Source of the DNA: HIMB59 sp038124765
GTDB taxonomy: Bacteria > Pseudomonadota > Alphaproteobacteria > HIMB59
Direction: 5' to 3'
Assembly (NCBI GenBank): GCA_038124765.1
Contig: JAYPCO010000013.1
Coordinates: forward strand, 1 to 26,869
DNA: 26,869 nt
Shown one piece after another: positions 7,238 through 15,500 of this stretch (position 1 is its first letter; each line of letters starts with the position of its first letter). The notes under the pieces are model-generated. The model ran no database searches, was not told the origin of the DNA, and saw nothing but the letters and a program-made list of their open reading frames with translations. The position numbers and the translations under genes were made by a program.

Positions 7238-8471
7238 AATTAATACCTTTGAGGTTTAACTCTCGAATTAAAATTTTAGATAAGAAAGTTTTAATATGAG
7301 GTTTAATATTTTTTCTATTAAAATTACACGAAATTTTAAAATAGTTTTTTTGATTAACTGTAAAAGCAGAAATAAAATAAATTTTAAATTCTCTTGAGCT
7401 TTTTTGTATTTTACTTAATTCTCCATTTATTGGTCTCAAAACTTTATTTAAATGAGATGTCTTAAAATTGAATTTATTATTTAATTGATTATCAATTATT
7501 TTTAATATTTTTGGCCTTGTAAGATTTAGGGCTGATATAAAATAAATATTTAAAGAATTAAAATAGCTATGATTAGAAGACAGGTAATTTAGAAATTTTT
7601 TTTGATATAAAGCTTTTTCCTCAATCTGATCCATTTTATTAACTAAAACAAGAAAGGGCTTATTTCGTTTTGAAAGTGAACCAATTAAGGAAAGATCAAG
7701 CCGAGTTTCGGATTTTGCATCTAAAAGCAAAATTATTAATGAAGCGTTTTTAATAAAAAATTCTGACTGATCTAAAGATAACTTTTCAAATTCAAAATTT
7801 TTTCTTTTTGATCTACCCCGAATAAATCCAGCGGTATCAATAAACTCTAAAGTTTGCCCATTATAATTAATATCCCAATTGACAGAGTCTCTAGTGGTAT
7901 GCAGTTCAGGGGAGGTTTTGGATAAATCGACTGAGGTGATTTTATTAAATAGAGTTGATTTACCCGTATTTTCTTTACCAAAAATTGCAATCCTTTTTTT
8001 TTCTATAGGTGTTTCACCTTCGGCAAATTTATTTTCATTTAAAAGTGATTTTCTTAGAAAGTTAAAATTATCATATTCGTCATTAAATATTTTAGAATAA
8101 AGGTTAGATATTAGTTGTCCGTCATCTGTTTTCTTAAATGAGTAGTAATATAGGGGAAAATTATGTGAAAATAAAAATTTACAGATTTTGTTATCTTCGG
8201 CATTAATATTTTTTGCAAGATAAATAAAATGTAAATTTTTTAATTTAAGTGCAATAATTTTTTCATACATCTCAGCAAATTCACTAAAATTATTAAAACC
8301 AGGCGTATCAAATATTTGATAATGCGAATTATTATCAGCGATCGTTTTTTTTATAATATCAATAGTTGTGTTAGCTTTAGGATTTGAAATAGTTTTATGC
8401 TCTTTAGAAAATAAATTAAATAAATAGGATTTACCCTCATTCACTTTGCCTATTATAAAATAATTATTCAC
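7221..8471 (-). CDS. der: Ribosome biogenesis GTPase Der (EngA) with diverged first G domain
   Basis: Der carries two GTPase domains and a KH-like domain and is needed for 50S assembly. In this 416-residue copy, G domain 2 is complete: GKENTGKS at 165-172, DTAG at 212-215, NKMD at 278-281 and SA at 313-314. G domain 1 keeps the P-loop GKVNEGKS at 8-15 and DTPG at 55-58 (family DTGG), but the guanine-specifying NKxD is replaced, the nearest match being KKTD at 113-116. The KH-like domain occupies about 335-416 and ends GINFNLIF, matching the family GxPixlxF end. Last gene of the thioredoxin-yfgM-bamB-der operon, overlapping bamB by 8 bp. Its 3' end overlaps the convergent small ORF by 17 bp. 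Confidence 0.92.
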   Translation of the reverse strand: MNNYFIIGKVNEGKSYLFNLFSKEHKTISNPKANTTIDIIKKTIADNNSHYQIFDTPGFNNFSEFAEMYEKIIALKLKNLHFIYLAKNINAEDNKICKFLFSHNFPLYYYSFKKTDDGQLISNLYSKIFNDEYDNFNFLRKSLLNENKFAEGETPIEKKRIAIFGKENTGKSTLFNKITSVDLSKTSPELHTTRDSVNWDINYNGQTLEFIDTAGFIRGRSKRKNFEFEKLSLDQSEFFIKNASLIILLLDAKSETRLDLSLIGSLSKRNKPFLVLVNKMDQIEEKALYQKKFLNYLSSNHSYFNSLNIYFISALNLTRPKILKIIDNQLNNKFNFKTSHLNKVLRPINGELSKIQKSSREFKIYFISAFTVNQKNYFKISCNFNRKNIKPHIKTFLSKILIRELNLKGINFNLIF

Positions 8472-9651
8472 TTAGAATAAAAAGAGCTTTGCTATCTTTT
8501 AAATAAATTTTTGATTTGTATATTGTAATATCAATACTATCTATAAATTTCTGTTTTAGTATAATGTTAGTATTACCTGACTCATCAAAATGCGAAACGC
8601 CCATATCGGAAATTATCAGAAGGTCATTATTATTAATGAAAATTTTAAAGGGGTTTTCAATCAAATGTTTATTTCTATAAGTGATTTCGCCTTTTTGAAT
8701 AAAAAATATATTGCTTGTCGTTAAAACAATTAAATCTTCATTATTAGAATAAATAAAATCTTTAATAGGTTCATTTAAATCTAATTCCCAGCTGATAATT
8801 GAAGTTAAAGGATTGAATTGTGATATTTTTCCAGATCTATCAATAAATAAAAGGTTATTATTTAAAGAAAGCGGTACAGAGATTAAATCATCAAAAGCTC
8901 CAAGAGATGTAAGGATATTCAAGTCCTCAAAATAATACGTATCCTCTACTGATTTAGTGTCCTCATTAATAAATATAGGGGTACCTGAATTAAATAAGTA
9001 TGAAGTATAGTTTTGGTAATGATTCACTTCTGAAAGTGCTGACAGACCGTAGTTTGTTGAAAACTTTCCTTGCGATAAGATAGTGAAATTTAAAAGGTCT
9101 AGCTTATGCAACTCGCCAAATACTGATAAAATATAAAGATCACCACCTATCAAAATTGGCTTAATTTCAGAAAGAACATCAAATCTGTTTATCAACACAA
9201 TACTCTCTCCTACAATTTCATATAAACTAGATTGATTAGTTAGTAGAAAGATATTTTCTTTATAAGCAATGATATCTAGAACGAGTTCGTTTTTTTCAAG
9301 TGAAATATCATATTTTTCGATAGTCTTAAGATCACCTAGGTTAAAAATAGTAACTTCATCCTTGGTTGATTTTATAAGAGTATTATCATTAAAAGATAAC
9401 CTCGTTTCAGAGTCAGTACTAAACAACTTATTTGCATCTTTAAAAGAAATATTTGCACTAATGTGTTTGTTGTTATTTAGAAAATGTTTTTCATTTATTT
9501 GAAAATTATTTAAAGATGGGCTTTGATTATAATCTTTTTCAAAGATATTAGTTACTTCATTCTTCGGCTCATAATCAGGCTCAATTGTACCTAAGTACTT
9601 ATTACAGGAAGTTAGAATTAAAAAGAATAATATAAATTTAACTATTTTCAT
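8464..9651 (-). CDS. bamB: BamB-like outer-membrane lipoprotein (beta-propeller)
   Basis: Predicted lipoprotein of 395 residues. The signal peptide MKIVKFILFFLILTSC has a lipobox LTSC with lipidated Cys16. The mature part is poorly conserved but is made of repeated beta-rich blades of about 40 residues with a PQQ-like beta-propeller look, for example IIAYKENIFLLTNQSSLYEI, ILIGGDLYILSVFGELHKLD, and LSLNNNLLFIDRSGKISQFN. In Proteobacteria the order yfgM-bamB-der is conserved, and that context is the main support for BamB, the beta-barrel assembly machinery accessory that scaffolds BamA. The start overlaps yfgM by 14 bp and the stop overlaps der by 8 bp, so translation is coupled. Sequence divergence from model BamB is high, so function is inferred from fold and neighbours. 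Confidence 0.75.
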   Translation of the reverse strand: MKIVKFILFFLILTSCNKYLGTIEPDYEPKNEVTNIFEKDYNQSPSLNNFQINEKHFLNNNKHISANISFKDANKLFSTDSETRLSFNDNTLIKSTKDEVTIFNLGDLKTIEKYDISLEKNELVLDIIAYKENIFLLTNQSSLYEIVGESIVLINRFDVLSEIKPILIGGDLYILSVFGELHKLDLLNFTILSQGKFSTNYGLSALSEVNHYQNYTSYLFNSGTPIFINEDTKSVEDTYYFEDLNILTSLGAFDDLISVPLSLNNNLLFIDRSGKISQFNPLTSIISWELDLNEPIKDFIYSNNEDLIVLTTSNIFFIQKGEITYRNKHLIENPFKIFINNNDLLIISDMGVSHFDESGNTNIILKQKFIDSIDITIYKSKIYLKDSKALFILSE

Positions 9652-10117
9652 TTTCTAAACGATTTACCGCCTTAATAAAAAAATTATCATTATTTTCTGT
9701 ATTAATATCGTCTAGATTATTGAAATCGTCATTAATTAAATAAATTTTAACTATATCTGAAAATATGAAGCTATCATCTAATGATAATGATCTGATTGTT
9801 TCAATATCCAAATCTTTTAGAGCATTTTTTAGTAAAATTAAATCCTTATCTAATTTGTTATACTTATTTAAATTATCTATTGACCCTTTTTTTAAATCAG
9901 CAAAAAAGGATACATTTGGATTTTCAATGCTTGATAAATAATTTAATTGCTCTTCTGAAATGCTATTTTCGTCATTGTACAAACCAGACAGATATATATC
10001 AAAAAGATTCTGATTTTCTTTTTGATTGGAATACAAGTAATAAGAAATTACAAAAGCTGAAATTGTCAATATAGCCACTAAAATAGTTATATTTTTTTTG
10101 GTAATTAATTTTTCCAT
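9638..10117 (-). CDS. yfgM: YfgM-like membrane-anchored protein (TPR type)
   Basis: A 159-residue protein with a short cytoplasmic start, one hydrophobic anchor at about residues 9-29 (NITILVAILTISAFVISYYL) and a helical periplasmic part with no strong motif. YfgM in other Proteobacteria is an ancillary SecYEG/PpiD chaperone with tetratricopeptide repeats, is about 200 residues long, and lies directly upstream of bamB and der, as here. The protein is short for the family, with the C-terminal repeats reduced. The call depends on topology and gene order; the sequence alone would be labelled hypothetical. It overlaps the thioredoxin-like gene by 13 bp upstream and bamB by 14 bp downstream. Confidence 0.6.
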   Translation of the reverse strand: MEKLITKKNITILVAILTISAFVISYYLYSNQKENQNLFDIYLSGLYNDENSISEEQLNYLSSIENPNVSFFADLKKGSIDNLNKYNKLDKDLILLKNALKDLDIETIRSLSLDDSFIFSDIVKIYLINDDFNNLDDINTENNDNFFIKAVNRLENENS

Positions 10118-10650
10118 TTAATTGAGCAACCTACGCTAGGATGTTGTTCGGCTGAAGAATAACCTTTACTAATAATTTCTTCAACAGCATTATAAAGCTC
10201 TGGTTCTCCCATTTCTGAATTTTTGCCGTTCGAGTCAAGCCTACCTCTATACTTTAATTTTTTTTCATTATTAAAATAGTAAAACTCTGGAGTGCATTGG
10301 GCATCAAAGCTTTTTGCAATTGATTGATCCTTATCTACGGCATAGGGGAATTCAAATTTGGCAGATTGTATTTGAGTTATTAGATTTATATCAGAATCTT
10401 CAGTGTAGCTTTCTTGATCATTGGCCATTATTGCTATTGAGTTGACACCCAATGCCCTCAACCTGACCGTTTCTGAGGAAATTTTAGATTCAATAGATTT
10501 GACATATGGGCAATGATTACAAATAAACATTAAAAGAAGTCCATTTTGTCCAAAGCTATTGTAAAAAGAAGACTCTGTTCCCTGAAGACTTACATATTCA
10601 AAATTATCAGGGATCCAATCTAAATTACATCTTGAAGAATTTATAGGCAT
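10105..10650 (-). CDS. Thioredoxin-like protein with CNHC motif
   Basis: A 181-residue redoxin/AhpC-TSA type thioredoxin-fold protein without signal peptide, so presumably cytoplasmic. It shows the FICNHCPYVKS element (CxxC at Cys44-Cys47) characteristic of a widespread subfamily whose members carry CNHCPfV, the cis-proline loop CTPEFYYF (Pro121), YRGRLDSN at 134-141 and the conserved C-terminal SVGCSIKWK, in which Cys175 is typical. Its substrate is unknown; a thiol reductase or peroxide-related role is the family guess. First gene of an operon with yfgM, bamB and der. Its start lies only 18 bp from the divergent DUF2794 start, so any promoter for it must overlap coding sequence. Confidence 0.85.
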   Translation of the reverse strand: MPINSSRCNLDWIPDNFEYVSLQGTESSFYNSFGQNGLLLMFICNHCPYVKSIESKISSETVRLRALGVNSIAIMANDQESYTEDSDINLITQIQSAKFEFPYAVDKDQSIAKSFDAQCTPEFYYFNNEKKLKYRGRLDSNGKNSEMGEPELYNAVEEIISKGYSSAEQHPSVGCSIKWKN

Positions 10651-10668
10651 TAATTATCATAATATATA

Positions 10669-10995
10669 TTGAAAATATTAAACTTAAATAATAAATATCC
10701 CTCACAAACAATCCCCAAAAAGACATTCCAATATATTCTCAATGCCTACTCTCATGGTTTAGCACAAAATATTTGGAGAAATTACTCCATTCAAACCTCT
10801 GATCAAAAAAGTAAAACTAATATAACATTTTATAAATCTAATTTTTCATTCCCTATAATTAAAATTATTTACTCAAATAAAATTGACAACGAAATCTTTG
10901 AAGTAACCTACAACAATAAGTGTAAAAAATTTTATAATTTAAACTCATTAAATATTTGGCTTAAAAATTATTTTTTTTCTAAGCCTAAAATATAA
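10669..10995 (+). CDS. DUF2794 family protein
   Basis: A 108-residue protein of unknown function. The segment FQYILNAYSHGLAQNIWRNY followed by SI, then ITFYKSNFSFPIIKI, matches the pattern I recall for DUF2794, a family restricted largely to alphaproteobacteria (F...ELxxILxxYGrxVaxGeWRDYAI...FsvfrrxxexPlyrIek). It begins at a TTG (10669): an in-frame stop lies 9 bp upstream at 10660 and no ATG follows early enough to keep the conserved part. No signal peptide or membrane segment. Its 3' end overlaps the convergent rlmE by 28 bp, where a GGCTTA/TAAGCC hairpin sits (10958-10985). The family assignment is from memory of the motif. Confidence 0.7.
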   Translation: MKILNLNNKYPSQTIPKKTFQYILNAYSHGLAQNIWRNYSIQTSDQKSKTNITFYKSNFSFPIIKIIYSNKIDNEIFEVTYNNKCKKFYNLNSLNIWLKNYFFSKPKI

Positions 10996-11567
10996 ATTTC
11001 TTTAGATTTCTTATCCGAAGCTAGCGGTTTAACATATAAACTTTTTTTAAACTTTGATTTAATTAAATTGAATAATTTTTGTGTATCTTCCCCTTGAAAA
11101 TTTTTTACAAGGAAGCTTCCATTTGGATTTAAAAAATCATCAATGAATTGAAAGGACAAATAACTTAACTCGTAACTTTTTACTTGATCAATAAATTGAT
11201 TACCAGAGGTATTAGGGGCAATATCTGAAATTATTGAGTCAAATTGGTAATTTTTTTCTTCAAAAAGTTTTTTTAAATCTAGATATTTATTCAAGTCTTG
11301 ATGATAAAATTCAAATTGGCTACCTAAATCAATTTGCATTTCTAAAATATCTATACCGACAACTTTTGAATTTTTTTTGGTATTAAGAATATATTGCGAC
11401 CATCCACCGGGACTACAACCAATATCAAGTACATTAACCGTATTTGAGAATAGTTTGTGTCTTTTATCTATCTCCTCTAATTTGTAATATGCTCTCGAAA
11501 TAACGCTGTTTTTCTTGGCTTTGAGATAAAAATGATCTTTTTTTCTGTCTTTATACCACTGTTTCAT
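10968..11567 (-). CDS. rlmE: 23S rRNA 2'-O-methyltransferase RlmE (FtsJ/RrmJ)
   Basis: Methylates the ribose of U2552 (E. coli numbering) in the A-loop of 23S rRNA, a late step in 50S maturation, using S-adenosylmethionine. The 199-residue product has SRAYYKLEEID with Lys29, the SAM-binding motif VLDIGCSPGGWSQY at 46-59, SDIAPNTSG with Asp115, FLVKNFQG with Lys155, and SKEIYIL with Glu190. Lys29-Asp115-Lys155-Glu190 is the complete K-D-K-E catalytic tetrad. It is slightly shorter than the 209-residue E. coli enzyme. Convergent with and overlapping DUF2794 by 28 bp; divergent from the efflux adaptor gene across 59 bp. Confidence 0.94.
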   Translation of the reverse strand: MKQWYKDRKKDHFYLKAKKNSVISRAYYKLEEIDKRHKLFSNTVNVLDIGCSPGGWSQYILNTKKNSKVVGIDILEMQIDLGSQFEFYHQDLNKYLDLKKLFEEKNYQFDSIISDIAPNTSGNQFIDQVKSYELSYLSFQFIDDFLNPNGSFLVKNFQGEDTQKLFNLIKSKFKKSLYVKPLASDKKSKEIYILGLEKK

Positions 11568-11573
11568 TTTTCT

Positions 11574-11579
11574 TATAAT
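11574..11579 (+). promoter_or_regulatory. Candidate -10 box for the RND efflux operon
   Basis: A perfect TATAAT lies 47 bp before the adaptor start, in the 59-bp divergent region with rlmE. The hexamer 17 bp upstream (TTATAC at 11551-11556) is a poor -35 and lies inside rlmE. AT-rich sequence makes chance matches likely. Confidence 0.35.
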
Positions 11580-11588
11580 CTGATATCA

Positions 11589-11602
11589 ATGCGTCTACAT
11601 AT
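11589..11602 (-). promoter_or_regulatory. Second copy of the 14-bp palindrome-like motif
   Basis: Read on the minus strand this is ATATGTAGACGCAT, matching ATGTGTAGACACAT at 968-981 in 12 of 14 positions. It lies in the rlmE/efflux divergent promoter region, downstream of the candidate -10 box. The shared core is TGTAGAC. The arms are imperfect here. Confidence 0.35.
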
Positions 11603-11626
11603 ACACTTTAGGTAACTATATTTAAC

Positions 11627-12526
11627 ATGAAATTTATTACTATTTTTTATTCATTATTTTTTTCATTCTTATTCAATTTACAATTACATACTGCTGACTG
11701 GAATGGAGAAAAAGAGACCCAGGAAACGTTATTTAGCGTTGAGGTAATTGACTCAACAGCAGAGTTAATTGATGACAGTTTAGAGTTTAGCTCCACCACG
11801 GAAGCACATCGTAGAATCCAAGTAAAAAGTGAAATTATGGGGAAAGTAAAAAATGTTTTAACCAAAGCTGGTACAAAAATTAATTCAGGAACACAAGTCT
11901 TAGAGATGGAGGACTTTTTATCTAACAAAGAACTTTTTGACTTAAAACTACTTTCGGAATCTGAATTTAATAAAGTTGCGCTATTTGCCCCCTTTGATGG
12001 TATTTTATTAGACGGCCATAAAATTGAAGGTGAATTAATTATGCCGGGCGAAACAGCTTATGAAATTATCGATCTTTCTAAGTTAAAAATTTTTGGATAT
12101 ATCAATGAAAATGAAATTTTAAATATTTCAAATCAAAACGAAGTTACAATTTCTATTTTAAATCAAGAAGTCAATGGAGTCATTGAATATATCTCACCCG
12201 TCTCTGACCCAGATACCAAAACTTTTGAAATAGTTGTCGAAATTGATAACAAAAACTTAAAATTTAAAGATGGTCTTTCCTCTTTAATTACGATTAAAAA
12301 AGGTGATGTTCTTGCTCATAAAATTTCACCCTCTATTTTAGCTTTAGGAGATAGTGGTGAACTTGGTGTTAAAGTAATTGATGAAAACGGACTAGTTAAA
12401 TTTAAAGAAATAGATATTCTAGAAGATACCTCAAGCTATATGGTTGTCACTGGATTATCTGAAAAGGAAAAAATAATCATCGTTGGCCAACAATATGTTT
12501 CCAATGGCGAAAAAGTAAGTTTCTAA
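11627..12526 (+). CDS. RND efflux periplasmic adaptor (short, hairpin-less membrane fusion protein)
   Basis: Periplasmic adaptor linking the RND pump encoded next to an outer-membrane channel. A signal peptide covers about residues 1-23 (hydrophobic FYSLFFSFLFNLQL). The two lipoyl half-motifs are clear: RRIQVKSEIMGKVKNVLTKA from residue 62 and ALFAPFDGILLDGHKIEGEL from 118. Only about 21 residues separate them, where most adaptors carry a 60-100 residue coiled-coil hairpin that contacts the TolC-type channel. A beta-barrel (about 150-225) and membrane-proximal domain (about 235-299, ending NGEKVSF) follow. At 299 residues it is short for the family. It precedes the permease by 12 bp. No TolC homologue is in the window. 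Confidence 0.88.
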   Translation: MKFITIFYSLFFSFLFNLQLHTADWNGEKETQETLFSVEVIDSTAELIDDSLEFSSTTEAHRRIQVKSEIMGKVKNVLTKAGTKINSGTQVLEMEDFLSNKELFDLKLLSESEFNKVALFAPFDGILLDGHKIEGELIMPGETAYEIIDLSKLKIFGYINENEILNISNQNEVTISILNQEVNGVIEYISPVSDPDTKTFEIVVEIDNKNLKFKDGLSSLITIKKGDVLAHKISPSILALGDSGELGVKVIDENGLVKFKEIDILEDTSSYMVVTGLSEKEKIIIVGQQYVSNGEKVSF

Positions 12527-12538
12527 AATTAATAAATA

Positions 12539-15500
12539 ATGAATTTAGTTAATTTAGCTAGCCAGTACTATAGAACAACAATATCTGTTTTTTTATTCAT
12601 CATTATAAGTGGATCTTTAGTATTTAATAATATTCCTAAAGAGTCCGCACCAGATGTTAATCTTCCATATATATATGTTTCCTTAGGTTTAACAGGGATT
12701 TCGCCTGAGGACTCAGAAAAACTATTAATTAAGCCTGTGGAAGATGAAGTTTCAAACATTGAGGGTAAAAAAGAAATGACAAGTACCTCATATCAAAATG
12801 GGGGTAATATTCTTTTAGAATTTGATGCAGGTTTTGACCCTGACCAAGCCCTACTTGATACTAGAGAACAGGTCGATAGAGCAAAATCTAATTTACCTGA
12901 TGATTCTGATGAGCCTAAAGTTAGTGAAGTTAACATTAGTCTTTTCCCCATACTGGTTGTTAGCGTCAGTGGTGATATCTCAGAATTTTTACTAAAAAAA
13001 GTTTCCAATGATCTCAAGGATAAGATTCAATCCCTCCCAAATGTTTTAGAAGTTCAAGTGGGCGGAGAAAGGGATGAGCAGCTAGATATCATTGTTGATA
13101 AAAATAAAATCGAGTCTTATGGATTGAATCTTAATGAGATACTGAACTTTGTTCGCTCAAATAACCAAATTGTTTCAGCGGGAAGTTTGGATACTGGCGA
13201 TGGGAGATTTGTCATTAAAATTCCAGGACTGTATGAAAATCTTAATGACATATTCAATACTCCGATTAAAGTAAATGATAAAAAAACAATTAAATTCAAA
13301 GATATTGCTACTTTGAAAAGAACCTTCAAGGATCCAGAAAAATTTGCAAGACTAAATAATAAATCTGCATTTACTTTGGAAGTCTCAAAGCGAATTGGAG
13401 CTAATATTGTTGAAACAGTTCAACAGGTAAAAGAGATCGTAGAAGCCGAAAAATCCTCATTGCCCTCTAAGATCAATATTACTTACTCAGGTGATGAATC
13501 AACAAAAATTAAAAAAATGTTAAGAGACCTTCAAAATAATGTGATTTTTTCAATCTTATTAGTAATGAGTGTAGTAATTTTATTCTTAGGAGTTCGATCA
13601 AGTTTACTTGTGGGCTTGGCAGTGCCGGGTTCATTTTTAGCTGCAATATTAATTCTTTTTACGCTTGGCTACACCGTTAACATGGTTGTTTTATTCGGAT
13701 TGATATTATCTGTAGGCCTTTTAGTTGATGGTGCTGTTGTAGTTGTTGAGTACGCGCAAAGAAAAATACAAGAAGGTATGGGCATGGCAGAGTCCTATAT
13801 TAAGGCAGCATCAAGGATGTCAATGCCTATCATTGCTTCTACTATGACTACAATTGCAGCTTTTTTACCACTTTTATTCTGGCCTGGTACAACCGGTGGC
13901 TTCATGAAATATATCCCAATAACTGTTATATCGGTTTTAGGGTCTAGCCTGGTCATGGCTTTGATAGTAGTTCCAATAATTGGAACTCAAACTTATAAAA
14001 TTAGAAGTTTGTTTTTCTTTTTCATTATACCGCTTGCTATATTCAGTCTTGTAAATTTCATAGGATATAAATTTTTATCTAACTATGACCTTGGGAAATA
14101 TTTAAATATCGGTGTAAAAATAGTTTTTAGTTTAGTAATCGCCTATGTGATATTTCGAATATTCAAACTTATTAAAAGCAAGGGTTTTTTTCAAAAGGTT
14201 ATTATTCCTAAAATCAGTCTTTCCGAGGATGAAGATTTAACAGATATTAATGAAGCTGGTTTTTTTACTAAAATTTATTTATCTATCTTAAAAGTATGTA
14301 TTAATAATCCACTAAAGATATCTATTTTATCAATCGCCTTACTTATAGGTATTTATGGATCATATGCTAAATTTGGTAAGGGCGTAATTTTCTTCCCTTC
14401 TGTTGAGGCAGAAAATACAAAAGTAGTCATATATGCAACCGGTAATCTCTCAGTTTTAGAAAAAGATCAATTAGTTGCCAAAGTTGAAAACGAAATCTTA
14501 AAATTACAAATTAAAAATAATGAATTTGAGTCAATTTATACAACTTCAGGCAACGTATCTAACAGAAGAGAAAGTTCTAATGATATCATCGGCTTTATAA
14601 CAATTGAATTTAATGATTGGGATAAAAGAAGAAAAGCTGATGTACTGATTTCAGAAATTCGTGAAGTTACAGGCAGCATTCCAGGTATAAAAGTTGAAAC
14701 AAGAACTCAGCGAGCTGGACCACCCAGAGGCAAGCCTATCGAGATTGATTTAACTTCAGTTGATCACAATCTTACAATTCAGGAAATAAAAAAGATTGAA
14801 AACTTTATGATGAGCATCAGTGGCTTAAAAGATGTTGAGTCTTCTTTACCCTCACCCAGTATTGAATATCAACTTTATGTAGATAGGGAGGAAGCAGCAA
14901 AATATGGTGCAAGTATTGCTATTATTGGCAATACCATTAAGCTTCTAACTAGCGGTTTGAAACTAAGTGAATTTAGGCCTGATGATAGTGACGACTCAAT
15001 TCCTATTTATCTAAGACTCCCTGAAAACCAAAGAACCATTGATGAATTAAATAATATAAAGATCCCTACTTCCAATGGCTATGTTCCTATATCAAATTTT
15101 ACCAGTATTCAAACGGATCAAGAAACAGGAAATCTTGTTAGGATTAATCAAAATAGAATCGAGTCGATTAAATCAGATGTGAAAATGTTTTATCAAACAG
15201 ATGCTTACGTTCGATTAATAAAACATTGGCTTGGTGTAGAGCAATTCGATATCCCTAATAGCTTTGGTTTAGAAATACCTGAATTTGGTTCAGCAGATAT
15301 TGACCCAAGAGTATCAGTGCTATTTAAGGGGGAAGATGAAAGTCAGAACGAATCAAAAGCATTCTTACAAAAAGCTTTTTTGATCGCGATTTTCTTAATG
15401 GGTGTTATTTTACTTACACAATTTAATAGCTTTTCTAGCACTCTATTAATTCTGTTTGCAGTAGTCATGTCAACAGTTGGAGTAGTATTAGGGCTTTTAA

